Source of the DNA: Nonomuraea solani
Lineage (GTDB): Bacteria; Actinomycetota; Actinomycetes; Streptosporangiales; Streptosporangiaceae
NCBI RefSeq assembly: GCF_900108335.1
Contig: NZ_FNVT01000041.1
Location: forward strand, 1 to 49,830
Length of the DNA: 49,830 bases
Reading direction: 5' to 3'
The first letter of the stretch is position 1, and each line of letters starts with the position of its first letter. The notes under the pieces were generated by a model. That model saw only the letters and a list, made by a program, of their open reading frames with translations, had not been told where the DNA came from and searched no databases. Positions 40,592 to 49,690 of this stretch are shown here, piece by piece. Made by a program: the position numbers and the translations under genes.

Positions 40592-42718
40592 ATGTCCGAA
40601 GCAATCGACCGGCGCCGGCTCGTACGACGGCACAACCCCGTGTTGATGTCCGCGCACCCCGCCGGCGTCCTCACGGTCGGCAACGGTGACATCGCGCTCA
40701 CGGCCGACATTTCCGGCCTGCAGACGTTCCCGTCCTTCCACGAGCTGGTCCCCGACCCGCACCGCGTCGCTCACGACGGGCTGTCCGGCCTGCCCGAGCA
40801 GCGCCCGCGCGCCTTCGACGCCGGCGACTTCCAGATCCCGCTGCGCACGCAGTCGACCTGGGGCTGGTACGAGACGCGCGCCGACCGGAAGCTCCGGATC
40901 GAGGACGCGGCCACCCTGTACGAGACCTCCCGCGGCCCGGTGCCCTACCTCGACCGCATGGGCCTGCAACGCCCCGCCGACCCGATCGCCGGCGAGTTCG
41001 TCACGGGCGCGTGGCACCACTTCAACCCCCGCCGCGCCCACCTCGGCCGCCTCGCCCTGGTCCGCCCCGACGGGACGGGGCTCGACGACCCGGCCGCCCT
41101 GTCCGGTGTCCACACCGAGCTCGACCTGTGGACGGGAACGATCCACGCCGCGTACGTCCTCGACGGCGAGCCCGTCCGCGTCACCACCGTCGCCGACCCG
41201 CGGGAACACCGCTTCGCCGTGCGGGTCGAGTCCGGCCTGCTGCCGCGCGGATGGGGCGTCGCCTGGGTGTTCGACGAACAGCCGGACGACCTGGCCGCCT
41301 TCGAACTCCCGCTCGCGCAGGAGACGGCCTGGGACCGGCGGACGGAGCGCCACTGGCAGGCACGGCGCACGGTGGAGGCACTGACCTACGGCGTGGACGT
41401 CCGCACCACCGGCGGCCTGCGTGAGGAAGCCGGCTCGGCCGTCGCCCACACGGACGCCACCGTTCTGGAAGTCGTCGTGACGCTGACGCCTGATCAGGGC
41501 CGGCGGCCCGACCAGGCCGGCTTCTCCACCGTCAGCGCGTCCGCGCGGACCTGGTGGGCGGAACACTGGAGCACCGGTGCCGCGGTCAGCCTCGCCGGCA
41601 GCACGGACCCGCGCGCCGCGGAGCTGGAACGCCGCGTCGTTCTCTCGCAGTACCTCATGGCCGTCAACAGCGCCGGTGGCACGCCTCCCGCGGAGTCCGG
41701 CCTGACGTACAACACCTGGTCGGGCAAGTTCCACCTGGAGATGCACTGGTGGCATGCGGCGCATTTCCCGATGTGGGGGAGAGGGCACCTGCTCGAACGC
41801 AGCCTGCGGTGGTACCACCAAGCCCTGGAGGCGGCGCGGGCGACCGCCCGCCGGCAGGGATATCGCGGAGCGCGCTGGCCGAAGCAGACCGATCCGTCCG
41901 CGCGCGAGTCGCCGAGCAACATCGGCGTCTTCCTCCTCTGGCAGCAGCCGCACGTGATCCACCTGCTGGAGCTGCTGCGCGGCGAGGGGCGCGAGGAGTC
42001 GTTCCTGCGCGAGCACTACCCGCTCGTCGAGGCGACCGCCGACTTCATGGCCGACTTCGCGCAGGAACGCGACGGGTCCTTCGGGCTGCCGCCGCCGCTC
42101 ATCCCCGCGCAGGAGAGCTACCTCGCCGACCGGGCGACGAACACCGATCCGACCTTCGAGCTGGCGTACTGGTCGTGGGCGCTCGGCGTGGCGAACGAGT
42201 GGCGGACCCGGCTCGGCCTCGAACCGGACGAGGAGTGGGACCGGGTGGCGCGGAACATGAGCCGGCCCGCCCTGCTCCCCGACGGCACGTACGCCGCCAT
42301 CGCGACGTCCCCGTGGCTCATCCGGAAGGACCACCCGTCCATGCTCATGGCGCTGGGGTGGCTGCCGGATACCGGCCTCGTCGACCCGGCCACGATGTCC
42401 GCGACGCTCGACGCCGTATGGGAGCACTGGGATCTGCAGTCCGGCTGGGGCTGGGACTACCCCGTCATGGCGATGACCGCGGCCCGGCTCGGCGATGCCG
42501 GCCGTGCGATCGAGGCTCTCCTGCTTCCCTCGCCCAAGAACGTGTTCCTCCCCAACGGACACAATCCGCAAATGCCGGGGTTTCTCACGATTTATCTCCC
42601 GGCGAACGGAGGGCTGCTGGCCGCGATGGCCCACCTCGCCACAGCGGTGAACCGGGGAGCGGAGCTTCCCGACGGCTGGATTCTCACGTCAGAAGGCCTC
42701 CGGCACCCACCCGAATGA
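40592..42718 (+). CDS. Six-hairpin glycosidase-like protein, cytoplasmic
   Basis: 708 aa from ATG 40592 (AAGGCGAGG just upstream). An N-terminal beta-rich domain (residues about 1-330, e.g. VGNGDIALTADISGLQTFPS) precedes an alpha/alpha barrel at about 350-700. Notable segments are GLTYNTWSGKFHLEMHWWHA with AHFPMWGR, then GVFLLWQQPHVIHLLELL, WGWDYPVMAMTAARLGDAG and IYLPANGGLLAAM. The layout resembles GH65/GH95-type hydrolases or phosphorylases. I cannot assign the family or the catalytic pair with confidence. It has no signal peptide, so it probably acts on the oligosaccharide imported by the downstream ABC transporter. Confidence 0.7.
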   Translation: MSEAIDRRRLVRRHNPVLMSAHPAGVLTVGNGDIALTADISGLQTFPSFHELVPDPHRVAHDGLSGLPEQRPRAFDAGDFQIPLRTQSTWGWYETRADRKLRIEDAATLYETSRGPVPYLDRMGLQRPADPIAGEFVTGAWHHFNPRRAHLGRLALVRPDGTGLDDPAALSGVHTELDLWTGTIHAAYVLDGEPVRVTTVADPREHRFAVRVESGLLPRGWGVAWVFDEQPDDLAAFELPLAQETAWDRRTERHWQARRTVEALTYGVDVRTTGGLREEAGSAVAHTDATVLEVVVTLTPDQGRRPDQAGFSTVSASARTWWAEHWSTGAAVSLAGSTDPRAAELERRVVLSQYLMAVNSAGGTPPAESGLTYNTWSGKFHLEMHWWHAAHFPMWGRGHLLERSLRWYHQALEAARATARRQGYRGARWPKQTDPSARESPSNIGVFLLWQQPHVIHLLELLRGEGREESFLREHYPLVEATADFMADFAQERDGSFGLPPPLIPAQESYLADRATNTDPTFELAYWSWALGVANEWRTRLGLEPDEEWDRVARNMSRPALLPDGTYAAIATSPWLIRKDHPSMLMALGWLPDTGLVDPATMSATLDAVWEHWDLQSGWGWDYPVMAMTAARLGDAGRAIEALLLPSPKNVFLPNGHNPQMPGFLTIYLPANGGLLAAMAHLATAVNRGAELPDGWILTSEGLRHPPE

Positions 42719-42743
42719 CTTGTACGCACCCGGAAGGAGAACC

Positions 42744-44012
42744 ATGGGTACACCTCTTTCAGCAGGTCGCCGCTCCACCATCGTGGCAGCCGCATTGGCG
42801 CTCGCCCTGGCAGGCTGTTCGTCATCCGGCGACACCGGCGACACCGGGGACACCGGACTGACCTTCATGAACCAGTCGCGTGGGCAAGAGGCCGCGCTCA
42901 CCCGGCTCGCGCAGCAGTACACCAAGAAGACCGGCGTCAAAATCACCATCGACACGCCCGGCCCGGCCGACTACCTGCCCAAGCTGCAGGCGAAGGCGCA
43001 GTCCAGATCCATGCCCGACATCTATTCGTCGTTCGACGCCTCCCAGATGGCGCCGTTCTACAAGGCCGGCTGGGCGATGGACCTTTCCGCCCAGTTGAAC
43101 GCCGGTTGGAGCAAGAACTTCAGCCCCGCTGTGCTCAAGATGTCGACGTTCCAGGAAGGCAACAACCTCGGCGTCAAGCCCGGCGTCTATTCGGTGCACT
43201 GGGAGACGCAGACGTACGGCTTTCTCATCAACCCGGCGCTGACCGGAATCGAAAAGCCACCCGCGACGACGACCGAATTCATCGACGCGCTCGCCGCGAA
43301 GAAGGCGAAATTCGCCATCGCGGCCTCGCAGACGCCGAACATCGTCCAGGCCCTCGCCTCGAACTGGCTGACGGACGCCGAGATCGAAGCGACCCTCAAC
43401 GGAAAGGCGAGCTGGAAACAGGACGGCTGGGGCAACGCCTTCCAGTTCCTGGCCGATGTGAAGAAGGCCGGCGTCCTCGCCGACGACTCCATCCCCGGCG
43501 GCCAGGACGACCACCCGAACGTGGAGTCGTCCTTCTTCACCAAGTCGATGGGCGCCATCTTCGACGCCGCCCCCGGCATCGCCGTCGGCCTCAGAACCAA
43601 CCCGGAATTCGAGGACTACTTCTCCACCGGGGTTCCCAAGGCTCCCGGAAGCGTCCACGACCCACGCTCGCCGGGTGTCCCCGGGAAGGGCGCGGTGATC
43701 AACCCGAGGAGCGAGCAGTCCGGCAAGGCGCTCGCGTTCGTGAAGTGGCTGACCGAGCCCGAGCAGCAGGCGGTGTTCGCCAAGACCGCCCGCATCCTGC
43801 CCAGCAACCCCGAGCTCCTCGCCGGCGCGGACATCCCCGGCCAGCTCGCGGGCTTCGCCGCCGGTGTGAAGGGCATGCAGGTCATGTCGACGACCTTCAC
43901 GCCTGACGTGATCACCGCGATCAGAGCGGAGTCCCAGCGCCTGGTGCTGGGCGAGGCGACGGTGGACGAGGTGCTCACCAACGTCCAGGCGGCGCAGGAC
44001 CGTACGTCATGA
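42744..44012 (+). CDS. ABC sugar transporter substrate-binding lipoprotein
   Basis: 422 aa, GGAG 4 nt before the ATG. The lipoprotein signal ends in the lipobox LAGC, so the protein is membrane-anchored outside the cell. A short GDTGDTGDTG linker encoded by 9-bp repeats follows. The body is an extracellular solute-binding protein family 1 type (GLTFMNQSRGQEAALTRLAQ, SFFTKSMGAIFDAAPG, ALAFVKWLTEPEQQAVFAKT). It begins 25 nt after the glycosidase gene and overlaps the permease gene by 4 bp. Confidence 0.92.
   Translation: MGTPLSAGRRSTIVAAALALALAGCSSSGDTGDTGDTGLTFMNQSRGQEAALTRLAQQYTKKTGVKITIDTPGPADYLPKLQAKAQSRSMPDIYSSFDASQMAPFYKAGWAMDLSAQLNAGWSKNFSPAVLKMSTFQEGNNLGVKPGVYSVHWETQTYGFLINPALTGIEKPPATTTEFIDALAAKKAKFAIAASQTPNIVQALASNWLTDAEIEATLNGKASWKQDGWGNAFQFLADVKKAGVLADDSIPGGQDDHPNVESSFFTKSMGAIFDAAPGIAVGLRTNPEFEDYFSTGVPKAPGSVHDPRSPGVPGKGAVINPRSEQSGKALAFVKWLTEPEQQAVFAKTARILPSNPELLAGADIPGQLAGFAAGVKGMQVMSTTFTPDVITAIRAESQRLVLGEATVDEVLTNVQAAQDRTS
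42828..42854 (+). repeat. Three in-frame 9-bp repeats in lipoprotein linker
   Basis: GGCGACACC is repeated three times (third copy GGGGACACC), encoding GDT units just after the lipidated Cys. Unit-number change would alter linker length without breaking the frame. Confidence 0.85.
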
Positions 44013-44911
44013 CGGCGATTCCCGTGCGGCGTCCACCGCGGCTGCCACGCACGCTGATCGGCTGGTTGTTCCTGGCGCCGGCCATCGCGCTCATCGGGGT
44101 CTTCACGATCACGCCGTTCGCGCAGGCGATCCTGCTGAGCTTCCAGTCCTGGGACGGCGTCAGCCCCGACACCCCCTGGGTGGGGCTGGCCAACTACGAC
44201 TTCGTCGCCTCCGACCCGATCTTCTGGGCGTCCATGCGCAATGTCCTGTTCTTCGGCGTCGTCGGGTTCGTCGCCGGCAACGGGGCCGCCCTGGGCATGG
44301 CGCTGGCCGTCAACAGCGTCACGCGCGGCAGGACGTTCTTCCGCACCGTCTTCTACCTGCCGGGCGTGTTGTCGGTGGTCGTCGTCGGCCTGCTGTTCTC
44401 GTTCATCCTGGCCCCCGGATCCGGCGTGCTCAACCGCCTGCTCGGCCTCGTGGGACTGGGCACGCTCCAGCAGAACTGGCTCGGCGAGCCGGCCGTCGCG
44501 CTGCCCGTCGTGGCGGCGGTGTTCGTCTGGTTCCACTGGGGGTTCGGCTTCCTGCTCTTCCTCGCGGGGCTGCAGGACGTGCCGCAGGAGCTGTACGAGG
44601 CCGCCGAACTCGACGGCGCGACCCGCTGGTCGAAGTTCCGGTACGTCACCTGGCCGCAACTGGCTCCGGTCACGTCGATCGTGAGCCTGCTCACGCTGCT
44701 CGCCGCGCTCCAGATCTTCGGGACCGTGCAGGTGCTGACCAACGGCGGGCCGGGCCACCACACGATGGTGCCGACCCTCGCGATCTACAACGAGGCGTTC
44801 GTCAACTGGCGGTACGGCAGCGCCGCGGCCATGTCGGTCATCTTCGGCGGCGCCCTCGTGCTGCTGTCCGTACTCCAGCTCGCGATCACCAGGCGGAGGT
44901 CCCGCGTATGA
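44009..44911 (+). CDS. ABC sugar transporter permease, MalF type
   Basis: 300 aa with about six membrane segments. The start overlaps the binding-protein stop (ATGA). It carries LIGWLFLAPAIALIGVFTIT in the first segment and the cytoplasmic EAA loop ELYEAAELDGATRWSKFRYV, which docks the ATPase. It pairs with the next gene to form the membrane channel of a CUT1-type importer. Confidence 0.92.
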   Translation: MTAIPVRRPPRLPRTLIGWLFLAPAIALIGVFTITPFAQAILLSFQSWDGVSPDTPWVGLANYDFVASDPIFWASMRNVLFFGVVGFVAGNGAALGMALAVNSVTRGRTFFRTVFYLPGVLSVVVVGLLFSFILAPGSGVLNRLLGLVGLGTLQQNWLGEPAVALPVVAAVFVWFHWGFGFLLFLAGLQDVPQELYEAAELDGATRWSKFRYVTWPQLAPVTSIVSLLTLLAALQIFGTVQVLTNGGPGHHTMVPTLAIYNEAFVNWRYGSAAAMSVIFGGALVLLSVLQLAITRRRSRV

Positions 44912-45744
44912 GCGGGACCCGACGCGGGGTGCGCCCCGACAAGATCGGCCTGTACGGACTCCTGGGCGTCGCCGCGCTGATCGCGCTCTTCCCCCTGCTG
45001 TGGATGCTGTCCGGATCCCTGCAGAGCCTCACGGAACTGCTCTCGAACGACGGCTTCCTGCCCGCCGACCCGCAGTGGCACAACTACGTGACCGCGTGGG
45101 TCCAGGGAGACCTCGGCGTCTACCTGCGTAACAGCGTGCTCTACACCGGATCCGCCGTCGCGGGCATCCTGCTGGTGTCCAGCCTCGCCGGGTACGCGCT
45201 CGCGCGGCTCGACTTCGCCGGCAAGAGCGTGTTCACGTTCGTCATCCTCGCCGTGATGATCATCCCCGCGCCCGCCATGTTCCTCGCGCAGTACAAGCTG
45301 CTCATCTCACTCGACCTGACGAACAATCCCGTCGGCTACGTACTGATCCTGATCACCTCGGGCATCCCGATGTCGACACTCATCATGCGTAGTTTCTTCG
45401 TCAGCCAGCCCCGCGCCGTGGAGGAGGCGGCCGCCCTGGACGGCGCCGGCCCGCTGCGTATCTTCTGGAACGTGATCCTCCCGCTGGCCCGGCCCGGCCT
45501 CGCCGCCGTGGCGGTCATCCAGGGGCTGGGGGCGTGGAACGAGTACCTCATGGCGCTCGTCCTGTTCGACGACAACTCCCTCATGCCCGTCCAGCGCGGC
45601 CTGACCGCCTTCACCTCCGCCGACACGCCACAGCAGCAGATCCTCCTGGCCGCCACCACCATCTCGATCGTGCCGGTCGTGATCTTCTACCTGATGGCGC
45701 AACGTCACATCGTGAAGGGCATCGGCGCGGGCGCGATCAAATAG
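44908..45744 (+). CDS. ABC sugar transporter permease, MalG type
   Basis: 278 aa with about six membrane segments. The start overlaps the preceding stop (ATGA). The EAA loop is AVEEAAALDGAGPLRIFWNV, followed by ILPLARPGLAAVAVIQGLGA. No ATP-binding subunit gene follows, so a shared ATPase such as MsiK, encoded elsewhere, is likely, as is usual for actinobacterial sugar importers. Confidence 0.92.
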   Translation: MSGTRRGVRPDKIGLYGLLGVAALIALFPLLWMLSGSLQSLTELLSNDGFLPADPQWHNYVTAWVQGDLGVYLRNSVLYTGSAVAGILLVSSLAGYALARLDFAGKSVFTFVILAVMIIPAPAMFLAQYKLLISLDLTNNPVGYVLILITSGIPMSTLIMRSFFVSQPRAVEEAAALDGAGPLRIFWNVILPLARPGLAAVAVIQGLGAWNEYLMALVLFDDNSLMPVQRGLTAFTSADTPQQQILLAATTISIVPVVIFYLMAQRHIVKGIGAGAIK

Positions 45745-45756
45745 GAGGCTGTTTCG

Positions 45757-45868
45757 ATGTTTTCACAGCCGTGACCTGGTGCACTGGGAGCAACTCGGCG
45801 CGCTGCCCACGCTCCGCCGCCCGCTGGTCGCCGCGGCCTGGGCGGGCGCCGGGCGCCTGGGGATCTAG
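45757..45868 (+). pseudogene. Remnant of a GH43-like glycosidase gene
   Basis: An ATG with an upstream GGAGG reads only five codons to TGA. One frame over, the sequence encodes FHSRDLVHWEQLGALPTLRR, a segment typical of GH43/GH32-type propellers close to the N-terminus, and then runs to TAG after about 37 codons. It appears to be the start of a fifth operon gene that lost its body by deletion plus a frameshift. It converges on the aldolase gene, sharing the last bases. Confidence 0.65.
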
Positions 45869-46959
45869 CGGGTGACCGCCCTTTCGGATCGCGCGCGGGT
45901 CAGCACGTCGTGGATGAGGGCGACCACCTCGCCGGGGGCGAACTCCATGGCGTTCTCTCCGACGCTGACCTCGAAGGCGCATCGGCCGGGCTCGGACGCC
46001 GAACGTACCCGGCCCCAGAGCTGGATGCCGTGCTCGGCGAGGATCTCCTGACCTGCCCGTTCGACGGCGCGGCGGCCGGCGGGCAGGTGGATGTGGAACA
46101 GCGGGGTCTGTGGCGGGTCGGGGCAGGCGCGGGCGGTGCCGTCCGCGTTGATCGCGGCCGCGATGGCGATGGCGTGCTCGCGGTAGGCGGGCATCCGATC
46201 GGCCAGGGTGTCGAGGTGGACCAGCGCGGCCAGGGCGAGCGGCCAGGCGTCGCGGATGCCGCCGCCGAGGCGTTGCCGCCACACCCGTGCCACCTCCACG
46301 GTGGCCGCGTCGGAGGCGAGCACCGCGCCGCGTACACCCTGCAGGCTCTTGTAGAGGGAGACGTACACGGTGTCGAACAGGGCGGCGATCTCGTCGAACG
46401 GCCGCCGGTAGTAGGTCTGGGCCTCCCACAGCCGGGCGCCGTCCAGGTGCGCGGCGGCGCCGGTGGCGCGCACGAGCGCGACCTGCTCGCACAGCTCGTC
46501 CCAGGTGGGCAGCAGGCCGCCGAGGTCGCGCTGCGGCAGTTCCCAGACGGCCGCCGCCAGTGGCTCGCCGATCGCCGCCAGGTCCGCGGCCGTCATCAGT
46601 TCGTGCAGGTCACCGGTACGACGCAGCCGCAGGCCGTGGACGGCGTTGTAGCCCTGCTCCTCCCACACGTCCAGATGTGATTGCGGGTGGGCGGCGAACG
46701 TGCGGCGGCCGAGCCGGTCGGCGTGCACCCGCAACGCGGTCTGCTGGGCCATCGTGCCGCTGGGGAAGAACAGCGCGCTTTCCTTGCCGAGCAATTCGGC
46801 CATCCGCCGCTCCAGCACCGCGACGGGGCCTTCTGGGCCGTCGGCCGGGGTGTCGTCATCGACCAGGGCCAGCATCTGCTCCAGCATCAGGCGCGGCCCG
46901 CGCCGGATGGGCGCGTGCAGGAACAGCGACCGCCGCACCTGCGGGCTGGTGTCGGGCAT
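45865..46959 (-). CDS. Threonine aldolase/beta-eliminating lyase family enzyme
   Basis: 364-aa PLP enzyme; AAGGAG 6 nt before the ATG. The N-terminal ALFFPSGTMAQQTALRVH and HPQSHLDVWEE are characteristic of low-specificity L-threonine aldolase, as are AAHLDGARLWEA and the PLP lysine in VSLYKSLQGVRGAVLA. It is predicted to cleave threonine-type beta-hydroxy amino acids to glycine and an aldehyde. It follows the GNAT gene by 39 nt on the same strand and is probably cotranscribed. Confidence 0.9.
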   Translation of the reverse strand: MPDTSPQVRRSLFLHAPIRRGPRLMLEQMLALVDDDTPADGPEGPVAVLERRMAELLGKESALFFPSGTMAQQTALRVHADRLGRRTFAAHPQSHLDVWEEQGYNAVHGLRLRRTGDLHELMTAADLAAIGEPLAAAVWELPQRDLGGLLPTWDELCEQVALVRATGAAAHLDGARLWEAQTYYRRPFDEIAALFDTVYVSLYKSLQGVRGAVLASDAATVEVARVWRQRLGGGIRDAWPLALAALVHLDTLADRMPAYREHAIAIAAAINADGTARACPDPPQTPLFHIHLPAGRRAVERAGQEILAEHGIQLWGRVRSASEPGRCAFEVSVGENAMEFAPGEVVALIHDVLTRARSERAVTR

Positions 46960-46998
46960 GAATGTCTCCTTCGTTGTCGCGGTCGTCGGGAAAGGCGT

Positions 46999-47544
46999 TT
47001 ACCTGGTGCGCTCCCAGGTGAGCAGCGTGAAGGGGCCTTCCTTCCGCTGCCGGATGACCGGGGCGTCGTCCGTCAGGTGGAATCCCGCGGCGGCGGCGAC
47101 CGCCTGGCTGCCTTCGTTCGCGGGGTCGATGCGGAGAAGGACGCGGGTCATGCCCCAGTCCTGGAGGGCATGACGAGTCATCAGCTCGACAGCCCGCTTG
47201 GCCAGGCCCTGCCGCCTGTACTGGCGGCCGATCCCGTACGCGATCTCGCCTTCACCCGGGTTTCCCGTGCGGTGGAGAAGGACCTCTCCTCGTGGCCGAT
47301 CGTCCTCGACGGTGATGGCCAGCTGGATGCCGCGGTCGTCCGCCCTGCTCTGGCGGGCTTTGGCCAGGTACGCCGTGGCGGCGGCCACGTCGAAGGGGGA
47401 GCGGAGCGGGGTCCAGCGGTCCATCTCCGGATCGTCGAAGAGCTCCACCATGACCGGTAGGTCCTCGTCCGTCCACTCACGTAGCCGGAGGCCGAGCCCT
47501 CGCACGTCAAGTGGCCGTAGGATCGGTGGATTGGTCTCGGGCAC
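46999..47544 (-). CDS. GNAT N-acetyltransferase (RimJ/RimL type)
   Basis: 181 aa; GTG 47544 with AGGAGA upstream. The GNAT acetyl-CoA motif A is IAYGIGRQYRRQGLAKRAVE. RLREWTDEDLPVMVELFDDP at the N-terminus and RIDPANEGSQAVAAAAGF near the end match the RimJ/RimL-like branch. The acceptor is unknown. It is the first gene of a pair with the aldolase. Confidence 0.9.
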   Translation of the reverse strand: MPETNPPILRPLDVRGLGLRLREWTDEDLPVMVELFDDPEMDRWTPLRSPFDVAAATAYLAKARQSRADDRGIQLAITVEDDRPRGEVLLHRTGNPGEGEIAYGIGRQYRRQGLAKRAVELMTRHALQDWGMTRVLLRIDPANEGSQAVAAAAGFHLTDDAPVIRQRKEGPFTLLTWERTR

Positions 47545-47627
47545 GCATGTCTCCTGTCGTTGTCACTGCAAACTGTACCGGGGTTGGGTATCTCGGGGGT
47601 CGGCTGGTCCGCGGATCTGGTGACCGG

Positions 47628-48143
47628 TCATCCGTGTTCGGCGTGCTGCCCGTGGTCGGTGACCTGGGCGTCGAACCAGGCGTGCAGCGCCTTGAGGAGG
47701 GCCGGGTCGGAGGTGCTGTAGGCGATCTGGGCCCCGGCGGGCGCCTGTGCGTAGCGGATCTCGATCCGGGTGTGGCCCGCTTCGAGCTCGCGCAGGCCGG
47801 GCATCTCGCCGCCGTGGATGGACGCGGGGTCGCCGTAGTCGCCCTTGCCGAACCCCGCGGCCTCCTCGGTCAGGTGCTCGCGGATGAGCCTGACCTGCTC
47901 GGCGTCGGAGGGGTCGTCGGAGGTGACGGTCTGCAGGCCGCCGGTGGCGGACTTGGTGAAGCGGTGCGTGGTGCGCTCCAGGTCGAACGGCATCACCTGC
48001 CGGCTCCTGGCCGCGATGTCGGCCTGCCGGGCGGCCAGCGCCTGCTGCTCGCCGCGCCCGATGAGCACGTACGCGGTCGCGGCGACGACGACGAGCGTCA
48101 GCGCCGCGACCAGCGCCTGAACGCGCCGATCCTTAAGAATCAT
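47628..48143 (-). CDS. Membrane-anchored protein of unknown function
   Basis: 171 aa. One N-terminal membrane segment (VQALVAALTLVVVAATAYVL) is followed by an extracytoplasmic domain (DLERTTHRFTKSATGGLQTV, REHLTEEAAGFGKGDYGDPA, HGGEMPGLRELEAGHTRIEI). It is a type seen repeatedly in actinobacteria, but I know no function. The ATG overlaps the end of the MarR-type gene by 11 bp, so both are cotranscribed and it may be part of the MarR-controlled response. Confidence 0.8.
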   Translation of the reverse strand: MILKDRRVQALVAALTLVVVAATAYVLIGRGEQQALAARQADIAARSRQVMPFDLERTTHRFTKSATGGLQTVTSDDPSDAEQVRLIREHLTEEAAGFGKGDYGDPASIHGGEMPGLRELEAGHTRIEIRYAQAPAGAQIAYSTSDPALLKALHAWFDAQVTDHGQHAEHG

Positions 48144-48561
48144 CCATGGCCTCCGTGAGAGTGGTCAGGGCGCGCAGCACGTCGGCACGCTCGCCCTCGG
48201 GAACACGATCCAAGACGGCGGAGAACCGCTCGGCTCTGGCCTCGGCCAGCCGGGCTGCGGCCTTCACCCCGGGCGGGGTGAGCCGGACCAGCACGCCGCG
48301 CCCGTCGTCGGGCGCCGGGGTGCGCTCGGCCCAGCCGCGGTTGATGAGCTGGGTCACCAGCCGGCTGGTGGTGCTCTTCTCCAGCCGGAGCCGTTGCGCC
48401 AGGTCGCTCTGCCGCAACGCGCCGTCCCTGGCCAGCTCGCCCAGCGCGTGAGCCTCTGACACCGGGATGGGCTGCCCGCAGGGGGTCTGGTCCGGCTGGT
48501 GCAGGCCGAAGGCCCGCACGAACCGCGCCACGGCCTCCTGGAGTTCGCGATCATCCGCCAT
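48133..48561 (-). CDS. MarR-family transcriptional regulator
   Basis: 142 aa from ATG 48561. The winged helix lies at about residues 40-100 (LRQSDLAQRLRLEKSTTSRL, VTQLINRGWAERTPAPDDGR, GVLVRLTPPG). There is no clear Shine-Dalgarno; a GTG at 48576 is an alternative. An ACAAC-N6-GTTGT dyad lies just upstream, suited to autorepression. It controls at least itself and the overlapping membrane protein gene. Confidence 0.9.
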   Translation of the reverse strand: MADDRELQEAVARFVRAFGLHQPDQTPCGQPIPVSEAHALGELARDGALRQSDLAQRLRLEKSTTSRLVTQLINRGWAERTPAPDDGRGVLVRLTPPGVKAAARLAEARAERFSAVLDRVPEGERADVLRALTTLTEAMDDS

Positions 48562-48572
48562 GGTTCGACCGT

Positions 48573-48588
48573 ACAACTAGATGGTTGT
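48573..48588. promoter_or_regulatory. Candidate MarR operator ACAAC-N6-GTTGT
   Basis: A perfect 5-bp inverted repeat with a 6-nt spacer, 12 nt upstream of the MarR-type start codon and about 73 nt upstream of the divergent acetyltransferase start. It could serve both directions. Confidence 0.55.
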
Positions 48589-48661
48589 CCTGTGCAACCA
48601 GATCGGCCGGCTGTGGCTTCTGGGGCTGTGCCGGAGTGGCCGGCAGAGTAGGTTCTCGCCT

Positions 48662-49480
48662 GTGAGTGATATTCGACTTCTCGGTCCCGAGGAACTGCCC
48701 CTGTGCCAGCGGCTCGAAAGCGATCGCGAGTGGGCCACCGACGAGGCCAAATGGCGGCTGATGTTCGAGACGGGCGAGGTCTACGCCGTCGACGCGGCCG
48801 ATGGCGACGGCCTGGCCGGGTGTGTCGTGGTGACTCGCTACGGCGACTCGCTGGCCGACGTCGGCATGATGCTGGTCGCCAGTAGGTACGGCAGGCAGGG
48901 GCTCGGCACGCGGCTGATGGAGCACGCTCTGGAGGCGGCCGGGGACCGCGTCGTGGAGCTGACCGCGACCCGGTTCGGGCGGCCCGTCTACGAGCGGCTG
49001 GGCTTCCGGCCCACGGGCAGTCTGACGATCACCATGGGCCCGCTGGCGGGGGCGGCGGGGTCGTCCGCGGTCCGTGTGGCGACGCCGGACGACCACGCCG
49101 CGCTCCTCGACCTGGACGCCGAGGTCACCGGGGCCGACCGGGGCAAGGCGCTGACCGCCCTGCTGGCCAGGGCCGAGCGCACGGTCGTCACCGACGGCGG
49201 CTTCGCCTTGGCCTGGAACGCCGGCCCGCACCGTGTCATCGGCCCCGTCGTCGCGTCCTCGGAGGAGGCCGCCCGCGAGCTCATCCTGGCCGCCGCCCAC
49301 GGCGCCGACCGCGACGTGCGGATCGACCTGCTGGACGCCTACCCGGGCCTGCGCCCGTGGCTCGCCAGGCTGGGACCCACCGAGGGACCCGCGGCCCTGC
49401 CGACGATGGTCTACGGCGCCGACCGGCACCCGGGCGACCGCGGGCGATACGTCGCCCCGATCCTCATCTCTATGGGCTGA
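48662..49480 (+). CDS. Two-domain GNAT acetyltransferase
   Basis: 272 aa from GTG 48662 (VSDIRLLGPEELPLCQRL); earlier in-frame codons lack GNAT sequence. The N-terminal GNAT domain includes VGMMLVASRYGRQGLGTRLM (acetyl-CoA loop) and PVYERLGFRPTGSL. The C-terminal half (from about 145) is a second GNAT-like domain of the Acetyltransf_18 type (GFALAWNAGPHRVIGPVVAS, DVRIDLLDAYPGLRPWLARL). The substrate is unknown. It is divergent from the MarR-type gene. Confidence 0.85.
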   Translation: MSDIRLLGPEELPLCQRLESDREWATDEAKWRLMFETGEVYAVDAADGDGLAGCVVVTRYGDSLADVGMMLVASRYGRQGLGTRLMEHALEAAGDRVVELTATRFGRPVYERLGFRPTGSLTITMGPLAGAAGSSAVRVATPDDHAALLDLDAEVTGADRGKALTALLARAERTVVTDGGFALAWNAGPHRVIGPVVASSEEAARELILAAAHGADRDVRIDLLDAYPGLRPWLARLGPTEGPAALPTMVYGADRHPGDRGRYVAPILISMG

Positions 49481-49638
49481 CCGGCCAGCCGGTCGGCCGA
49501 GGGCTGGGCGGCGTACATGCGGCTCGCCGAACTGGAGACGGCTGGACCGGCCTTTGGGCTGCGGCCGCTGCGCCGAGGACGCCTGGCTTACGGATCTTGT
49601 GTGGCATGTCGATCTCCAGGATGTTGGTTGTCGGAAAT

Positions 49639-49656
49639 ACCATAGGGGGGTATGGT
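49639..49656. promoter_or_regulatory. CsoR-type operator
   Basis: ACCATA-GGGGGG-TATGGT is a perfect 6-bp inverted repeat around a G6 core. It matches the ATACC/G-tract style of copper-sensing CsoR operators and lies 34 nt upstream of the CsoR-type start codon. Confidence 0.85.
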
Positions 49657-49690
49657 GTTGGCACGGGCAGCGACCTGAGGAGGGGTGGGC

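Noticed and set aside
42828..42854. Short tandem repeats as a CRISPR or phase-variation element
   Set aside because: The three 9-bp units are in frame and encode a simple GDT linker after a lipobox; unit change cannot cause a frameshift.
49478..49494. Hairpin at the end of the two-domain GNAT gene as a terminator
   Set aside because: The arms GACCGGC/GCCGGTC leave only a 2-nt loop and the stem is short; not convincing.
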